DNA from: Tetracentron sinense
Lineage: Eukaryota > Streptophyta > Magnoliopsida > Trochodendrales > Trochodendraceae
DNA: 64,000 nucleotides
Reading direction: 5' to 3'
Assembly: GCA_015143295.1 (NCBI GenBank)
Contig: CM026551.1
Span: 45,372,034 to 45,436,033 of the forward strand
A program made the position numbers and the translations under genes. Under the pieces are notes generated by a model. The model was not told the origin of the DNA. It was given only the letters and a program-made list of their open reading frames with translations, and made no database searches. Below, in pieces: positions 32,686 through 44,626 of this stretch (position 1 is the first letter of the stretch; the number at the start of each line of letters is the position of its first letter).

Positions 32686-35315
32686 AGCACTGGGTTTTAC
32701 TCACAGGTATAAGTTAGAGTCGTCACCTATTCATTCAGAAGGGATAAGTCTCTGGGTAGTGGATAAGGTCTTGGCCTAGAGTAGAGGTCTAGCTAAGAGG
32801 TTCAGTTAAGTCCAGGGAAGATGTTAAGCACCCTAGACTTCCATTTTTCAATGGTTCCCTACATTCTAGGTGTAAGCCAATTTATGTCAAAGTTGTTCAA
32901 ATGCTTAAGTGTTTAAGATAATACTAATTCAAGAAAGAAAAGCTAACTAGGTTCGAACCCGGGTTGGATTACTTACGTACTTACAAAAGGGTGAGATCAG
33001 ACCGAGCGTAGTTCTGGCACATAGGCCCGTGCCAAGGCTAGGAGGCGTATGTGTGTGCACTAGGGTGACTAATGGACTATTCCGGTAGACTAGGGTTTGG
33101 TTGACCAAGTTTGGTCAAGTGCATGGTTTATGCCCGGAAGACTTAGGGTTAGTCTGGTAGACTAGGGTTTAGGCCCGGTAGGCTAAGGGGTAAGTTCAAT
33201 AAACTAAGATTAGGTCGATAGGCCAAAATCAGAAATAACCAAGGTTGGGGTTACTAACCGGGGTTAAGGGTTAAACTAACTATGGTTAGGATTGCTAACC
33301 ATAGTTGAGAGTAACAAGGATAAGCCTGGAAGTCTGAGGTTGGGCTTGATAGGCCAAGAGATTAGGCCCGGTAAGCCAAAAATCGGATTTAACTGAGGTT
33401 AGCGTTGCTAGCCGGAGTTAAATGGATAAAGTAACCGTGGTTAGGACTGGTAACCATGGTAAATGGGTCAAAACAGTAGCATTTTGGACACGTAACAAGA
33501 TTTTGGATTTTTTGATATTTTTCCAGATTTTAACCAATGGTTAAGGCTTGCTTAACCATAGTTAAAAGTTAACCATGGTTATGTTAACCCCAATTAAATG
33601 GTCTAGGCAGGTCAGGGTGGGCTTAGAGAGAATAGCAGGACCTAGAGTGGCCTCCTACCTGATCTGGGTCTTGTGCAAAAGCCCAAATGACAGAAATAAG
33701 GAATGACGGTAATCTGTTTACCACTATTCCAAAACTTCACTGTTTTGGAATGGCAGTAGACAGGCCTTTAACAATATTCTTGTTAATGGTTTTGCAGGGT
33801 CTGGGGTGATAGGTTAAGGTTTAACCCAAGGGTCAGGGACCCATCAGAGTTGGTCAGGGGACTCCCCACAATGTCCTGGGCCTCTGGTGGGCCCTGGAAC
33901 TACTCTATAATGGGCCTAAAGTAGGCCCAAAGTCACTGTAAAAATGATGCTGAAATGATGGTAGACAGACTACTACCATTTTGGACAGGGTATTGTTTAC
34001 GCCATATTAACCATGATTAAAAAATAAGATGAACCCTGAAATGACCAGGGTAGATAAAAGAGATGCAGGGAAACCTAACCATGGCCCTGGAATGGACCAG
34101 GGCCCCACCCAAATGGGTGCAACAGTGCTGCAAAAGTAAAGGCCATGAATGACGGTAATTATTCTATCGCAGTTCCTAGATTTTTCCAGAAATGAGAATT
34201 TCCCCTACGGTGGCTGCACCAGTGGGTTCTAGGGGACTCTCATGGCTTGAGGGAACCTTAGAAGCCCAAGGGGAGTCTAATGTGCATGGGGGCCTTGTAC
34301 TATTGGTTTAAACTTCGAGGGTATTCCACTACACCTATAGGAAGATGGGGGGAACCCTGTCCTTGGCTTGGAAGTGCTGTAACAAACAAAAAATAAATGG
34401 GGGGACCCCTGGGATATGACTAGGGGTCCCCTTACAATGCTTACAAAAAAGAAAGAGAGGGTAGGAGAGGTCCTACCCTACACTGCGACCTTCAGAGCTT
34501 GGAGGTGGCTAAACACGGTGGGGGACTGGTACACAGTGGAGAATGCTCTGGGTAGCTACTAGGGGGTCTGAGATCCCTTAAGATGGAAGAAAAGGGTGCA
34601 AGGTGGCTGGGCAACAGGCTAACCGAATTTCAACGGGGCTTTGGTATGGATTTTTAGGAGTGACCTTCAAGGCATGAAATGGTGGGGTATTTATAGGGTA
34701 ACACCCCAGGGTAGTTTGGAGAGCCCTCAGGCATGCTAGACACAAGAGAGGTAGAGCAGGAAGGTCGCAGAGGGGCCAACTGCACTGCAAACAAGAAACT
34801 CAACAATGGCGGTTGTTTTAAAGGCTTATGGGTCCTTGTTTGGGCCCACAAGGATTTCTGGGGCTGAATTAGGGTTCACCTAGGGATAGACTAGGGTTTA
34901 ACTAGGGTCAGGCCTAGGGTTTGATCAAGGTTTACCTAGGGTTAGTCTAGGGTTTTACTTGGGATTGCCTAGGGTTTGATCAAGATTTACTTAGGGTTAG
35001 TCTAGGGTTTTACCTGAGATTGCCTAGGGTTTAGGGCTTGACTAGGGTTAGGCCTAGGGTTCACCTAGGGTTAGGCCTAGGGTTTGATCAGGGTTTTCTA
35101 GGGTTTAGGGCTTGATTAGGGTTTGACCAGGGTTTACCTAGGGTTAGGATTTGTCCTAGGGCTAGGCCTAGGGCTTGACTAGGATTCAACCAGGGTTTGG
35201 GCAAAGATTTACCTAGGGTTAGGATTGGACTGGAACTCACCTGGGGATAACCATGGTTAAAAGATATTAACCATGGCTATGGTAGGGTGTCAAAATTGGA
35301 TGCTTACAGTCACTA
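32679..35315 (-). mobile_element. Tat/Ogre-type solo LTR
   Basis: The LTR is 32686-35308 (2623 bp), flanked on both sides by the identical gtcacta (32679-32685, 35309-35315). Its plus-strand start (TGAGCACTGGGTTTTAC) and the next 250 bp are related to the LTRs at 41807 and 52305, and its end TGCTTACA to their TGTTTACA. By analogy it lies on the minus strand. It holds ccatggtta palindromes (33240-33590) and a ctagggtt-rich minisatellite (34866-35215). ORFs at 34578-34851 are not supported as genes. Confidence 0.85.
34866..35215. repeat. ctagggttt-rich minisatellite in the solo LTR
   Basis: Variants of cctagggtttgatcaagg and cctagggttaggc repeat irregularly. Related ctagggtttaac repeats are in the LTRs at 42495-42825 and 52995-53240. 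The resemblance to the plant telomere repeat TTTAGGG is only partial. Confidence 0.75.
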
Positions 35316-35640
35316 TTCCACTATTAGTGACGAAATTAATTCAATCACAATTTACTATTAGAGATGGTTGGAATTTCATCATAAATGAATATTAGAGACG
35401 GATATATTTCTATCATTGATGAAAAAAAATATGTCACAAATAGGAAATTCCGTCACAGATACTCGTCGAAATATGTGACCAATTAAGGTATTAGTGACGG
35501 ATAGTGATTTCTATCACTAATGGTATTAGTGACGGGTGTATCTGCGATGGAATAGTGAAATTCAAAATATCCGTCACTAATGCTGTTAGTGACGGAAATC
35601 AGCTTATTAGTGACGTAAAATTTCCATCACTGCTCGGTAC
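35316..35640. mobile_element. DNA transposon fragment, right subterminal repeats
   Basis: At least ten copies of attagtgacgg or its complement in alternating orientation (for example 35483-35500, 35527-35540, 35567-35612). Together with 38-214 this suggests the two motif-rich ends of one element. The outer end is not clear. Confidence 0.65.
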
Positions 35641-36618
35641 CCTTTATGTAACGAATTAGTTTACGTATACTCTCAAAATGTACTCTCAAATCCTAACCAT
35701 TTTTCTCAATTATTAAACAGTTAGGATTAGAGCTGATGTGGCACTAGAGAAAACAAAATAAGCTAACTCAAATCCTGGCCCGTACTTATTAGTTATAAAC
35801 AATTAGGATTAGGGAGTATATTTGGGAGAACCCATAGACCGACTCGTATATAACTATTTTAATAATTCAAAAATCTCTAGAGATTTATGGTGGAGAAAGA
35901 ACTGTCAAAAGTAAGTCTCCTAAAAGTTTGGGTCTGGTAAACGAGGTGGTCCAAGGAGGCAAGTCATCATTCAAAAATCTCTAGAGATTTATGGTGGAGA
36001 GAGCACTTTCAAAATCAAGTTTCTTAACAGTTCATATCTGGCTAATGATGCGGTCCAAGGAGGCGAGTAGTAGCTTGGAGGCGACACATAGATCTAAGTG
36101 TGGCCAAGCGGGTGAGCCAAAGTTCTGAAGGAGCAAGTGGGGAGCACGAGTGGTTTGAGCCGAGGCTCTCGCAAAGATCCAATGATCCAACAATATTTGA
36201 GTAGTGTCTCACAAGTTGTAAAAGGAAAAGTTCCTTCCCTACTCCTCTCTCTCTCTCTCCATTTATGAATCAAGCTTGGGGAAATTACTAGATCTAATAC
36301 TTTGGGGACTAGCTCCTTCCTTCCTCATCTGGGTGTGGTGGTCGTCCAACCTGTAAGGACGCTCCAACATTCAAGTCAGTCCAAGGGTTGATAATGAGAC
36401 AAAGGTTTTAGAAGTGGATCATAAGCTCATAGTTCAGAGGAGAGTAGGGGCTCCAAGTAGGGTTGAGTTTGGATTCCCCTCTCTGTTTCAATCATTTATA
36501 TTTATAGATAGGTCATTAGGGTTCATCAGTTGCATTACCATCTAGATTCCTTAAAAAAATTGGTGTCTTACCATGCATGTTTTTTTACGTGGCCGATATC
36601 GTAGGGCAAGTTTATATT
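35641..36618. other. Unassigned sequence with a ~101-bp duplication
   Basis: No gene seen. Positions 35868-35915 and 35969-36016 share aaaatctctagagatttatggtgg, so a unit of about 101 bp is present twice with divergence. A short CT microsatellite is at 36240-36258. The rest may be old transposon or host intergenic DNA. Confidence 0.6.
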
Positions 36619-36753
36619 TGAAAAAATCAATCCGGTGAATCCCAAATCTAAGGTTTGAGTTGAGAACTCACAAATTCAAGGGGATGGTTAGGTCTCCCTA
36701 CAAGTCTATCTACCCATTTTAATATTTAACAATTAAGTTACTAATTAAGGGAT

Positions 36754-37395
36754 TGCTCCCTCTTCTTATCATTTGGGAAATTTGGAAGGAGCGATGAACG
36801 AGAAGATTCAAGAATGCTAGGAAGCCTTCGGAGATTATTGTTACTCGTATCAAAGATTGGCTAGCGGATTTGGGGAAAATTCCTTACAAAAAAAGACTGG
36901 ATCTTTCTTCTTTTGGTCTTGTGACTCCTCCTCCTAAAGTCAGAAAACATATCTCTATTATAAAATGGATTCGGCCTTTTCAAGGTACTATAAAGCTAAA
37001 TGTGAATGGAGCTTCAAGAGGCAATCCTAGTTTAGCTAGTGGGGGAGGAATCATTAGAAATTATCATGGTGATATGTTAGCTTGTTTCTTCTTGTTTTAT
37101 GATCATTGTTCCAGCTATGTTTCAAAGACTAGAGCCCTCCTTGATTGCATCTTACTTTGTCGCTCAATGGGTTTTGTTCAGATTGAATTAGAGTCTAATT
37201 CTAAAACTCTTGTAGATGTCTAGAATGGTAAATGCCAACACCCTTGGACTATTTGGTATTGGAACCAAAAAAATTGAAAGAGTCAACAATATCTGCTCAT
37301 CTTTTACTCACATTTACAGAGAAGCTAATCAGGTTGCTGATTTTTTAGCTAATTTTGGGTGTGATGTCCAGCGCTCGGGATTGATTCTAAATTTC
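36754..37395 (+). pseudogene. LINE ORF2 C-terminus, RNase H domain
   Basis: The frame reads WEIWKER, a stop, then IKDWLADLG and the RNase H start KLNVNGASRGNPS, SGGGIIRN, and ELESNSKTLVD. In related proteins the catalytic acids are Asp in NVDGA, Glu in AE-x-RAL and Asp in ESDS. Here they are Asn (NVNGA), Lys (SKTRALL) and Asn (ESNS), so all three are lost. A shift near 37218 leads to a second frame with FTHIYREANQVADFLANFG, the domain end. It would have degraded RNA in the hybrid. Confidence 0.82.
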
Positions 37396-37474
37396 AGGAT
37401 AGCTCTCCTCATCTTAGGACCCTTATCTTTCTAGATAATGTGGGTCTTGGTAGCATTAGATTATTTTGATTTGT

Positions 37475-37600
37475 TTTTAGTCTGTATAGGGGCGGGGGTT
37501 TTAATTCCCCCTCCCCTCTTTCATTTTTTTTAAGGTTAAGGTTTTATGTCCCCTCTCTTTTCTTAAGTCTTTGTAGGGGTAAGGTTTTATGTCCCCCCAA
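37475..37600 (+). repeat. LINE 3' UTR repeat of a GTAAGGTTTTATGTCCCC block
   Basis: Copies at 37531-37556 and 37571-37598, with a weaker one at 37480-37515. The same block occurs three times in the 3' UTR of the other LINE at 59975-60093. It lies just before the tail in both. Confidence 0.8.
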
Positions 37601-37984
37601 TTAAAAGTTTTATTTAATAAACAGGTAGGGGTCTGCCAAATCTCCCACTCCTCTTGAGTGACTTTAAAAAAAATAATAATAAATTAAAAAAGTAAAAAAA
37701 TTAAGGGATGATGTACTTTAAAGTGCGGAATAGGAAAAACAAGTAAACCACAATACAAGGATTTTTACGTGGAAATTCGGAAAAAACCACGGAACCAAAT
37801 CCAGTCAAGAGATATCACTAAGACAAAGTCAACAAGAACTTACAAGACTCGAACTTGACTCCTTCGGACTCGACACTACGATCCTTCAGTTCTTAGTCAT
37901 CCACGTCTCGAAAAGTCATCATGTACTCACAAGTCCCGTGATTAACCGCAGCCGCTCGAACTTTTCTTAGATCTCAAAAATAAC

Positions 37985-40900
37985 AACTATCTTCCGAGTG
38001 ATCTACGTCAATGATGGCTTCGGATTCTACAGACCAAATAACACAGCCATGATCCTTATTGAATCGATCTCCTTCGCAAGGGCTCCAGAACACTACGGCC
38101 AATTAGTTCTTTCCAGAACGGGTTGATGGTTTGATTAAAATCAAATCCTAGATGGACTCCATCAATGGGAAAGTCCAATCAAGCAAGAATGGAGCAATGA
38201 CTTGCAAAAACTAGGATGAGAGAATAACTAACAAAGGGGAGGAGAGAAAATAATTCTCAGAGTTTCTATGAACTCTAGAGATACCCCAAAGTACTCTCAA
38301 CACACTCCCCAAGTCCAATTTTCAGACTAGAAGGGTTCAAGTTAAATAGAGAAATCCAAACCAAAGATTAGAAGTTGCTAAAAATCAAAGAGGCAAAAAT
38401 TCTCATATCAGGGTTGACCCTGGGAGTCACTTGGGTCGACCCAACTGCAACTTCGATCGACCCAAGTGTCTTCCAGGGTTGACCTTGGAATTTTTTGCAT
38501 TCTGCCTCTTTTTCCCATACATTATTTTTGAGACTTAGGGTCAACCCAAAGTGCTCAGGGTCGACCTTGATGTGCAAACCTATTTTCAAAAACCCATTTT
38601 TAGTTCTTACATTCTTCACAAAAGTTGTAGATCTTTTTGACACGATCGATTTGATATATTATGGAGCAAAATCCGAGTTACGGTTTGCGAGCTGTGCCTC
38701 TTACAAGCAACCTTGGTTTTTTAAGAACTTTAACAACCTTTAACTTATTTTGGGCTTACATATCTAATCACCTAGGGTCCATATGATTAGTCTAAGCCAA
38801 TTCCCACCCAAGGTAACATGGTATCTAGGTCACTTACCATCCTATGAGTGAAACGATGGATATGATAAACCGAGTCTTCAACCGATCTTCTTTGGTATTT
38901 AACTTCACTTGTCGTGGATGCTTGAAGGCAATGACACAAGATACACTAGACTCACTTGTTTTGACACTGGAATAAGCCAACATTAAAACATGGACTTTAC
39001 AATCTCCTCCTTTAATAATTCCGTGGCAAAACCAAACTGAAGTACATGACTTAACACAAACTCACCCAAACACATCAAAACGGTGAATTAGAGCATTACA
39101 TGACTCCAAAACTATTACATGACACCAATTGACAAATCATCTTAAATGAAGACACAGAAGCTCTTGTCAAGTAGAATCTGTTTGCAGCAACCCTGCACCT
39201 GAACATGTTCATAAGCAAAACACTCAGTGAAGCATATATGGAATATAAAAAAATAAATAAGCACAGGTAATGCAAGGAATGTACTGAATTAGGGAAATAC
39301 TACCCTAACATTCACGATCATTGATCTTCTTCCAATCGATCTCCGTCAATGACGGCTTGGGATTCCACCGACCAAATCACACATCCACGATCCTTTTTGG
39401 ATCGATCTCCTTTGCATAGGCTCCAGAACACTTCGGCCAATTAGTTCTTTTCAGAATGGGTTGATGGTTTGATTAAAATCAAATTCTAGATGGATTCCAT
39501 CAATGGGAAAGTCCAAGCAAGCAAGAATGGAGCAATGACTTGCAAAAACTAAGATGGGAGACGGACTAACAAAGGGGAGGAGAGAAAATAATTCTCAGAG
39601 TTTCTATGAACTCTAGAGATAGCCCAAAGAGCTCTCAACACTCCCCAAGTCCAATTTTTGGACTAGAAGGGTTCAAGTTAAATAGAGAAATCAAAACCAA
39701 AGATTAGAAGTTGCTAAAAACCAAAGAGGCAAAAATTCCCATATCAGGGTCGACCTTGGGAGTCACTTGGGTCGACGCAACTGTCAACTTTGGTCGACCC
39801 AAGTGTCTTCCAGGGTCGACCCTGGAATTTCTTGCATTCTGCCTCTTTTTCCCATACATTATTTTTGAGACTCAGGATCGACCCAAAGTGGTCAGGGTCG
39901 ACCTTGAGGTGCAAACTCGTTTTCAAAAATCCATTTTTAGCATTTGCATCCTTCACGAAAGTTGCAGATCTTTTCGACGCAGTTGATTTAATATATTATG
40001 GAGCAAACGCCAAGCTATGGTTTGCGAGATATGCCTCTTACAAGCAACTTTGGTTTTTTAAGAACTTTAACAACCTTTAACTTATTTTGGGATTACATAT
40101 CTAGTCACCTAGGGTCCATATGATTAGTCTAAGTCAATTCCCACCTAAGGTAACACGGTATCTAGATATCTTAACATCCTATGAGTGAAATGAAGGATAT
40201 GATAAACTAAGTCTTCAACTGATCTTCTTCGGTCTTCAACTTCACTTGTCGTGGATGCTTGAAGGCAATGACACAAGATACACTAGACTCATTTGTTTTG
40301 ACACCGGAATAAGCCAACACTAAAAGATGGACTTTACTATCTCCCCTTTTTGCAATTCCGTGGCAAAACCAAACTGAAGTACATGACTTGACACAAACTC
40401 ACCCAAACACATCAAAACGGTGAATTAGGGCATTACATTACTCCAACACTATTACATGACACCAATTGAAAAATGATCTTAAATGAGGACACTGAAGCTC
40501 TTGTCAAGTAGAATTTGTCTGTAGCAATCCTGTACCTACACATGTTCATAAATAAAACACCCAGTGAAGCATGTATGAAATATAAAAAATAAATAAGCAC
40601 AGGTAATGCAAGGAATGTATTGAATTAAGGAAATACTACCTTAACATTCACGAACCTTGATCTTCTTCCGATCGATCTCCATCAATGACGGCTTCGGATT
40701 CCACCGACTAAATCACACATCCACGATCCTTTCAGATTGATCTTCTTTGCAAAGACTCCGGAACACTCCGGCCAATTAGTTCTTGCCAGAACGGGTTGAT
40801 GGTTTGATTAAAATCAAATCCTAGATGGACTCCATCAATGAGAAAGTCCAAGCAAGTAAGAATGGAGCAATGACATGCAAAAACTAGGATGGGAGAAGGA

Positions 40901-41346
40901 CTAACAAAGGGGAGGAGAGAGAATAATTCCCAGAGTTTCTATCAACTCTAAAGATACCCCAAAGTGCTTCAACACACTCCCCAAGTCCAATTTTCGGACT
41001 AGAAGGGTTCAAGTTAAATAGAGAAATCAAAACCAAAGATTAGAAGTTGCTAAAAACCAAAGAGGCAAAAATTCTCATATCAGGGTCGACCTTGGGAGTC
41101 ACTTGGGTCGACCCAACTGCCAACTTCGGTCGACCCAAGTGTCTTCCAGGGTCGACCCTGGAATTTCTTGCATTCTGTCTCTTTTCCCATACGTTATTTT
41201 TGAGACTCAGGGTTGACCCAAAGTGCTTAGGGTCGACCTTGAGGTGCAAACCCATTTTTAGAAACCTATTTTTAGCTTTTGCACCCTTCACGAAAGTTGT
41301 AGATCTTTGCGACGCGGTCGATTTGATATATTATGGAGCAAAATTT
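37985..41346 (-). repeat. Tandem 1336-bp units made of LTR plus interior
   Basis: Three head-to-tail copies start at about 37985, 39321 and 40657; the last is cut at 41346. Each contains the LTR from cttccgatcgatct to its end and then about 320 bp of adjacent interior (purine tract, ccgtggcaaaaccaaac). The junction aacattcacga...ttgatcttcttcc is the same at 39305-39333 and 40644-40670. The copies differ by scattered changes. Short ORFs at 39711-40080 and 41040-41291 are not genes. Confidence 0.85.
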
Positions 41347-41806
41347 GGAGAAGATTAGAATCTGTAGAAGACTTTCTTGTTGTTTGGTTAAAAGAATTCA
41401 GTTACATTGAAGGGCAGTTGGTTAGATTCATTAAGTGGACTCCCTTATTTCAAGCTGGAGCAGATCTTATTGTGGTGCCGGTTTGGATATCCCTTCCAGA
41501 TCTACTGATCAACTTGTTTAATCCCAAGGATCTAAAGGCAATCGGTAGTATTGTTGGGAGGGTCTTGAAAGTGGATGGGTCGACTAGAACAATCTCTAGA
41601 CCTAGTTTGGCGAGAATTTGTGTGGAGATTGATGTTAATAAAGAGAAGATCAATAGGTTTTGGCTCGATTTAAGTACTGTGGGGAGATGGCAATCCATAG
41701 ATAATTTGTGCATCATGCAATAAGGTGGGGCATTCGAAAGAGGAATGTAATAAAAGTGTTAAAAAACTTCATAGAGGACTAGATCCGAGAAGAATAAAGA
41801 AAACTA
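41346..41806 (+). pseudogene. LINE ORF1, first part: DUF4283 and zinc knuckle
   Basis: Reading DFLVVWLKEFSYIEGQL, RFIKWTP, VPVWISLPDLL and RICVEIDV aligns with the ORF1 at 14616 (about half of residues alike by eye). A shift near 41700 leads to a canonical CCHC knuckle, CASCNKVGHSKEEC. The ATG at 41307 lies in LTR sequence and is not the start. The frame is cut by the Ogre-type insertion after KKT. Confidence 0.8.
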
Positions 41807-44243
41807 TGAGTACCTGGATTTTACCCTCCCTTCCCGATCAGGATTGATCCCGATAAGGAATAGTGATAAATTGTAATTGGGTTGTGAGTCGCCACCTATC
41901 TAATTCTAAGGGAAATAGGTCCCTGAAATTATTGGATAAGGCATGGTCTGGAAATCAGAGGTCAGGGTAAGGGATTCAGTTGAGTTAGGGGAAGGTGTTA
42001 GGCACCCCTAAACTCTCATCCGAAGATGGTTACTTACTCCCTACGTTTGAATTAAATAAAAGAAACCATAAAGAAGTTTGCAATTCGATCTATATGCTGA
42101 GCAATATAATATTAAATGAAATAAATGAATTGAGATAGACAAGATAGAAACAGAATATGGATTCTATCCTAAGGGAGCTGAACCCGATCAGGGTTGCCTA
42201 CGTATCCACCGTTAGTGGAATCAAGCCGCTCGTAGTTCCGGAAGGATTGATGGTTTGAGTTGATTTGATTGGACTGAGTTATGGATGATTGAAAGCTTTG
42301 AGGGTTTTTGCTCCTATTTGAGGAGCGATGTGGCCTTTTAAGCTCGTGCTGAGGAGCAAAAGGTTGGAGGATTTGATTTGATGGATTTCGCAGATTTGGG
42401 AGCGAAATGGCCTTTTAAGCTCGTGCTGAGGAGCGATGAGGCAGTTAAGCTCTTGCCGGGGACCTGGAAGTGGGTATTTGAACAAGGCTTGAATCGAGGT
42501 AGATAGGGGTTAACTAGAGTTTAACTAGGGTTTCGCTGGGGTCTACCTAGGGTTTAACTAGAGTTAAGTTGGGGTTTAATTAAGGTTTAACTAGGGTTTC
42601 GCTGGGGTCTACCTAGGGTTTAACTAGAGTTAAGTTGGGGTTTAATTAAGGTTTAACTAGGGTTAAGCTGGGTTTAATTAGGGTTAAGCTGTGGTTTACC
42701 TAAGGTTTAACTAGGGTTAAGCTAGGATTTACCTAGGGTTTAACTAGGGTTAAGCTGGGATTTACCTAGGGTTTAAATAGGATTTAACTAGGGTTTAACT
42801 AGGGTTTAACTAGGATTACCTAGGGTTTTTGGGCAGAGGTTCGACTAGACAAGGCTAGTTTTGAACAGGGATTTGGGTAGAGGTTTGACTAGACAAGGTT
42901 AGTTTTGAACAGGGATTTGGGTAAAGGTTTGACTAGGCAGGGCTAGTCTTGAACTGAGATTTGGGCAGAGGTTTGACTAGGCGAGGCTATATTTGAACTG
43001 GAATTTGGGCAGAGGTTCGACTAGGCGGGGTTATATTTGAACTGGGATTTGGGCAGAGGTTCGACTAGGCGAGGCTATATTTGAACTGGAATTTGGGCAG
43101 GGGTTCGACTAGGCGAGGCTATATTTGAACTGGGATTTGGGCAAGGTTCGACTAGGCGAGGCTATATTTGAATTGCGATTTGGATAAGGGTTCGACTAGG
43201 CGAGGTTATATTTGAATTGGAATTTGGGCAGAGGTTCGACTAGGCGGGGTTATATTTGAACTGGAATTTGGGTAGAGGTTCGACTAGGTGAGGCTTAGCA
43301 GTCTAAACTAGAAATTAAAGACAAAACTAGAAATTAAGCAATTTAATAAAACTAAAAACTTGAAAGCAAGACGAGGGATAGAGGGATTACCTGCCCGAAA
43401 GTACGACGAACTTTCGGACAAAGAGGGATTCTCCAAAAAACTAAAAACTTAGTGTTTCGGAAATGGAACTCGAAAAATCAAGTAGAGAGAAGTGAAAATG
43501 GATCATTTTTGAAGGAAGGGAGGAGGGGTATTCGGAAAGTGCCCGCACCTCTTTAAAGGGCGCGATTTACTATATTTTAATGAATAGTAAAGCGGTGTGA
43601 ATAGTGAGTCGGCAACGCGGATATTACTTAATCCGCGCCTTTTTAAAGGGCGAGATTTTAATATATTTTATTTTGAACAAAAATAATAATAAAAAATAAA
43701 GTTTGCAGTGCAGGTGGGGCCCACATGGTCCCGTGCCTTTTAAAAAGGCGAGATTGCCTCTTAGGGCCTGTTTGGCCCTTCAAATAACTGATTTTTTGGG
43801 TTTTTTTGTTTATACTCCTATTTGCCGAAAAACTGTTTTTATCGTTTTAAGCACATTTTGAGCTAAAAAATAGTCAAAATTGAACGGGTAAAATCCAGAA
43901 TAATATTTTAGATAAAACATGAATTTTTCAGAAATTTTTAGGGGTATTTTGGTCATTTTACACTCTAGGGGCATTTTGGTCATTTTCTACCATTTTAAGT
44001 CCAATTTAATCCTAAAAATTGCCAAAATTGATCAAAAAATTTGTAAAATTATTTTGAACCAAATGACAACTTTTTAGCACATTTTTAGGGGTATTTTGGT
44101 CATTTTTGACCCTAAGGGCATTTTGGTCATTTTTAATCCTAGGGGTAGTTTTTGAAAATCGAAGCACCTGAAAAGAGGGTTTTTAAAAGGGTTTTTAGAG
44201 GTGTACAAATAGATTAAGGGGGTGCAAAATTGGGGTGTTTACA
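41807..44243 (-). mobile_element. Ogre-type 3' LTR
   Basis: 2437 bp, alike to 52305-54684 with few changes. Differences include a 67-bp tandem duplication here (ctggggtctacctagg block near 42530 and 42598), an extra gatttactatattttaatg near 43565, and a shorter stretch near 43715. It carries a ctagggtttaac minisatellite, a 44-bp minisatellite and attttggtcatttt repeats at 43945-44135. The 68-codon ORF at 42279-42485 is nearly the same in both LTRs only because the LTRs are. Confidence 0.9.
42830..43295. repeat. 44-bp minisatellite in the LTR
   Basis: About ten copies of a unit starting gggcagaggttcgactaggc and continuing gaggctatatttgaactgg. Starts at 42963, 43007 and 43051 show the period. 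The other LTR has the same array at 53235-53740 with a slightly different make-up. Confidence 0.9.
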
Positions 44244-44262
44244 GTTGCCCCTCTTTGTCGGA
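44244..44262 (-). promoter_or_regulatory. Polypurine tract of the Ogre-type element
   Basis: On the minus strand gacaaagaggggcaac abuts the LTR start TGTAAACACC, as expected for a plus-strand primer. Confidence 0.75.
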
Positions 44263-44626
44263 GGGTGCGGGCACGTGAACGACAAAGGTTATAAGACCTC
44301 AATTTTGCACGTGCGAAAAACTTGTGAGTTTGAAGAAAAAAGAATCAAAAAAAGAAAAAGCTAAATTATGCTTAGACTTCCTACCACAAATGGGATCCTA
44401 GAGGACAGGGTTGATGGGAAAACCTGTTTAGTTACTAGGGATAGAGAGGAGAAATGGATGGTTCAAACTTTGGTGAAGTAACATCTGAAATGAGGGAAAA
44501 AGGGTGGATGACAAGCTCGGCGATGTCAACCAGATTGGCAGGGCGGACGACAAGCTTGGCGATGTCAACCAGATTGAAATGGTGGATGACAAACTAGGCG
44601 ATGTCAGCCTGATTTAAATGTGCTTT

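Larger units (their letters stand above)
36743..37709 (+). mobile_element. 5'-truncated LINE with perfect target-site duplication
   Basis: The insert is 36754-37698. The 11-bp sequence aattaagggat is present on both sides (36743-36753 and 37699-37709). The insert ends in an A-rich tail (aataataataaattaaaaaag). It keeps only the last part of ORF2 and the 3' UTR, as expected for a truncated reverse-transcription product of an L1-type LINE. Confidence 0.92.
36619..39001 (-). mobile_element. SIRE-like copia LTR split by a LINE
   Basis: Segments 36619-36753 and 37710-39001 together make one LTR of about 1.43 kb that matches 23941-25410. On the minus strand it starts TGTAAAGTCC (39001). A purine-rich tract and interior sequence follow on the right, so this is the 3' LTR of a minus-strand element. 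Palindromic GGTCGACC motifs are at 38405-38575. ORFs at 38368-38743 are by-products of these palindromes. Confidence 0.88.

Noticed and set aside
32945..32970. ggttcgaaccc resembling a tRNA T-loop / B box
   Set aside because: No acceptor stem, D arm or A box at the right distance; the site belongs to the conserved Tat/Ogre block seen elsewhere without this form.
34866..35215. ctagggttt repeats as interstitial telomere
   Set aside because: The 7-bp TTTAGGG period is not kept; the repeats are part of LTRs that occur three times in the window.
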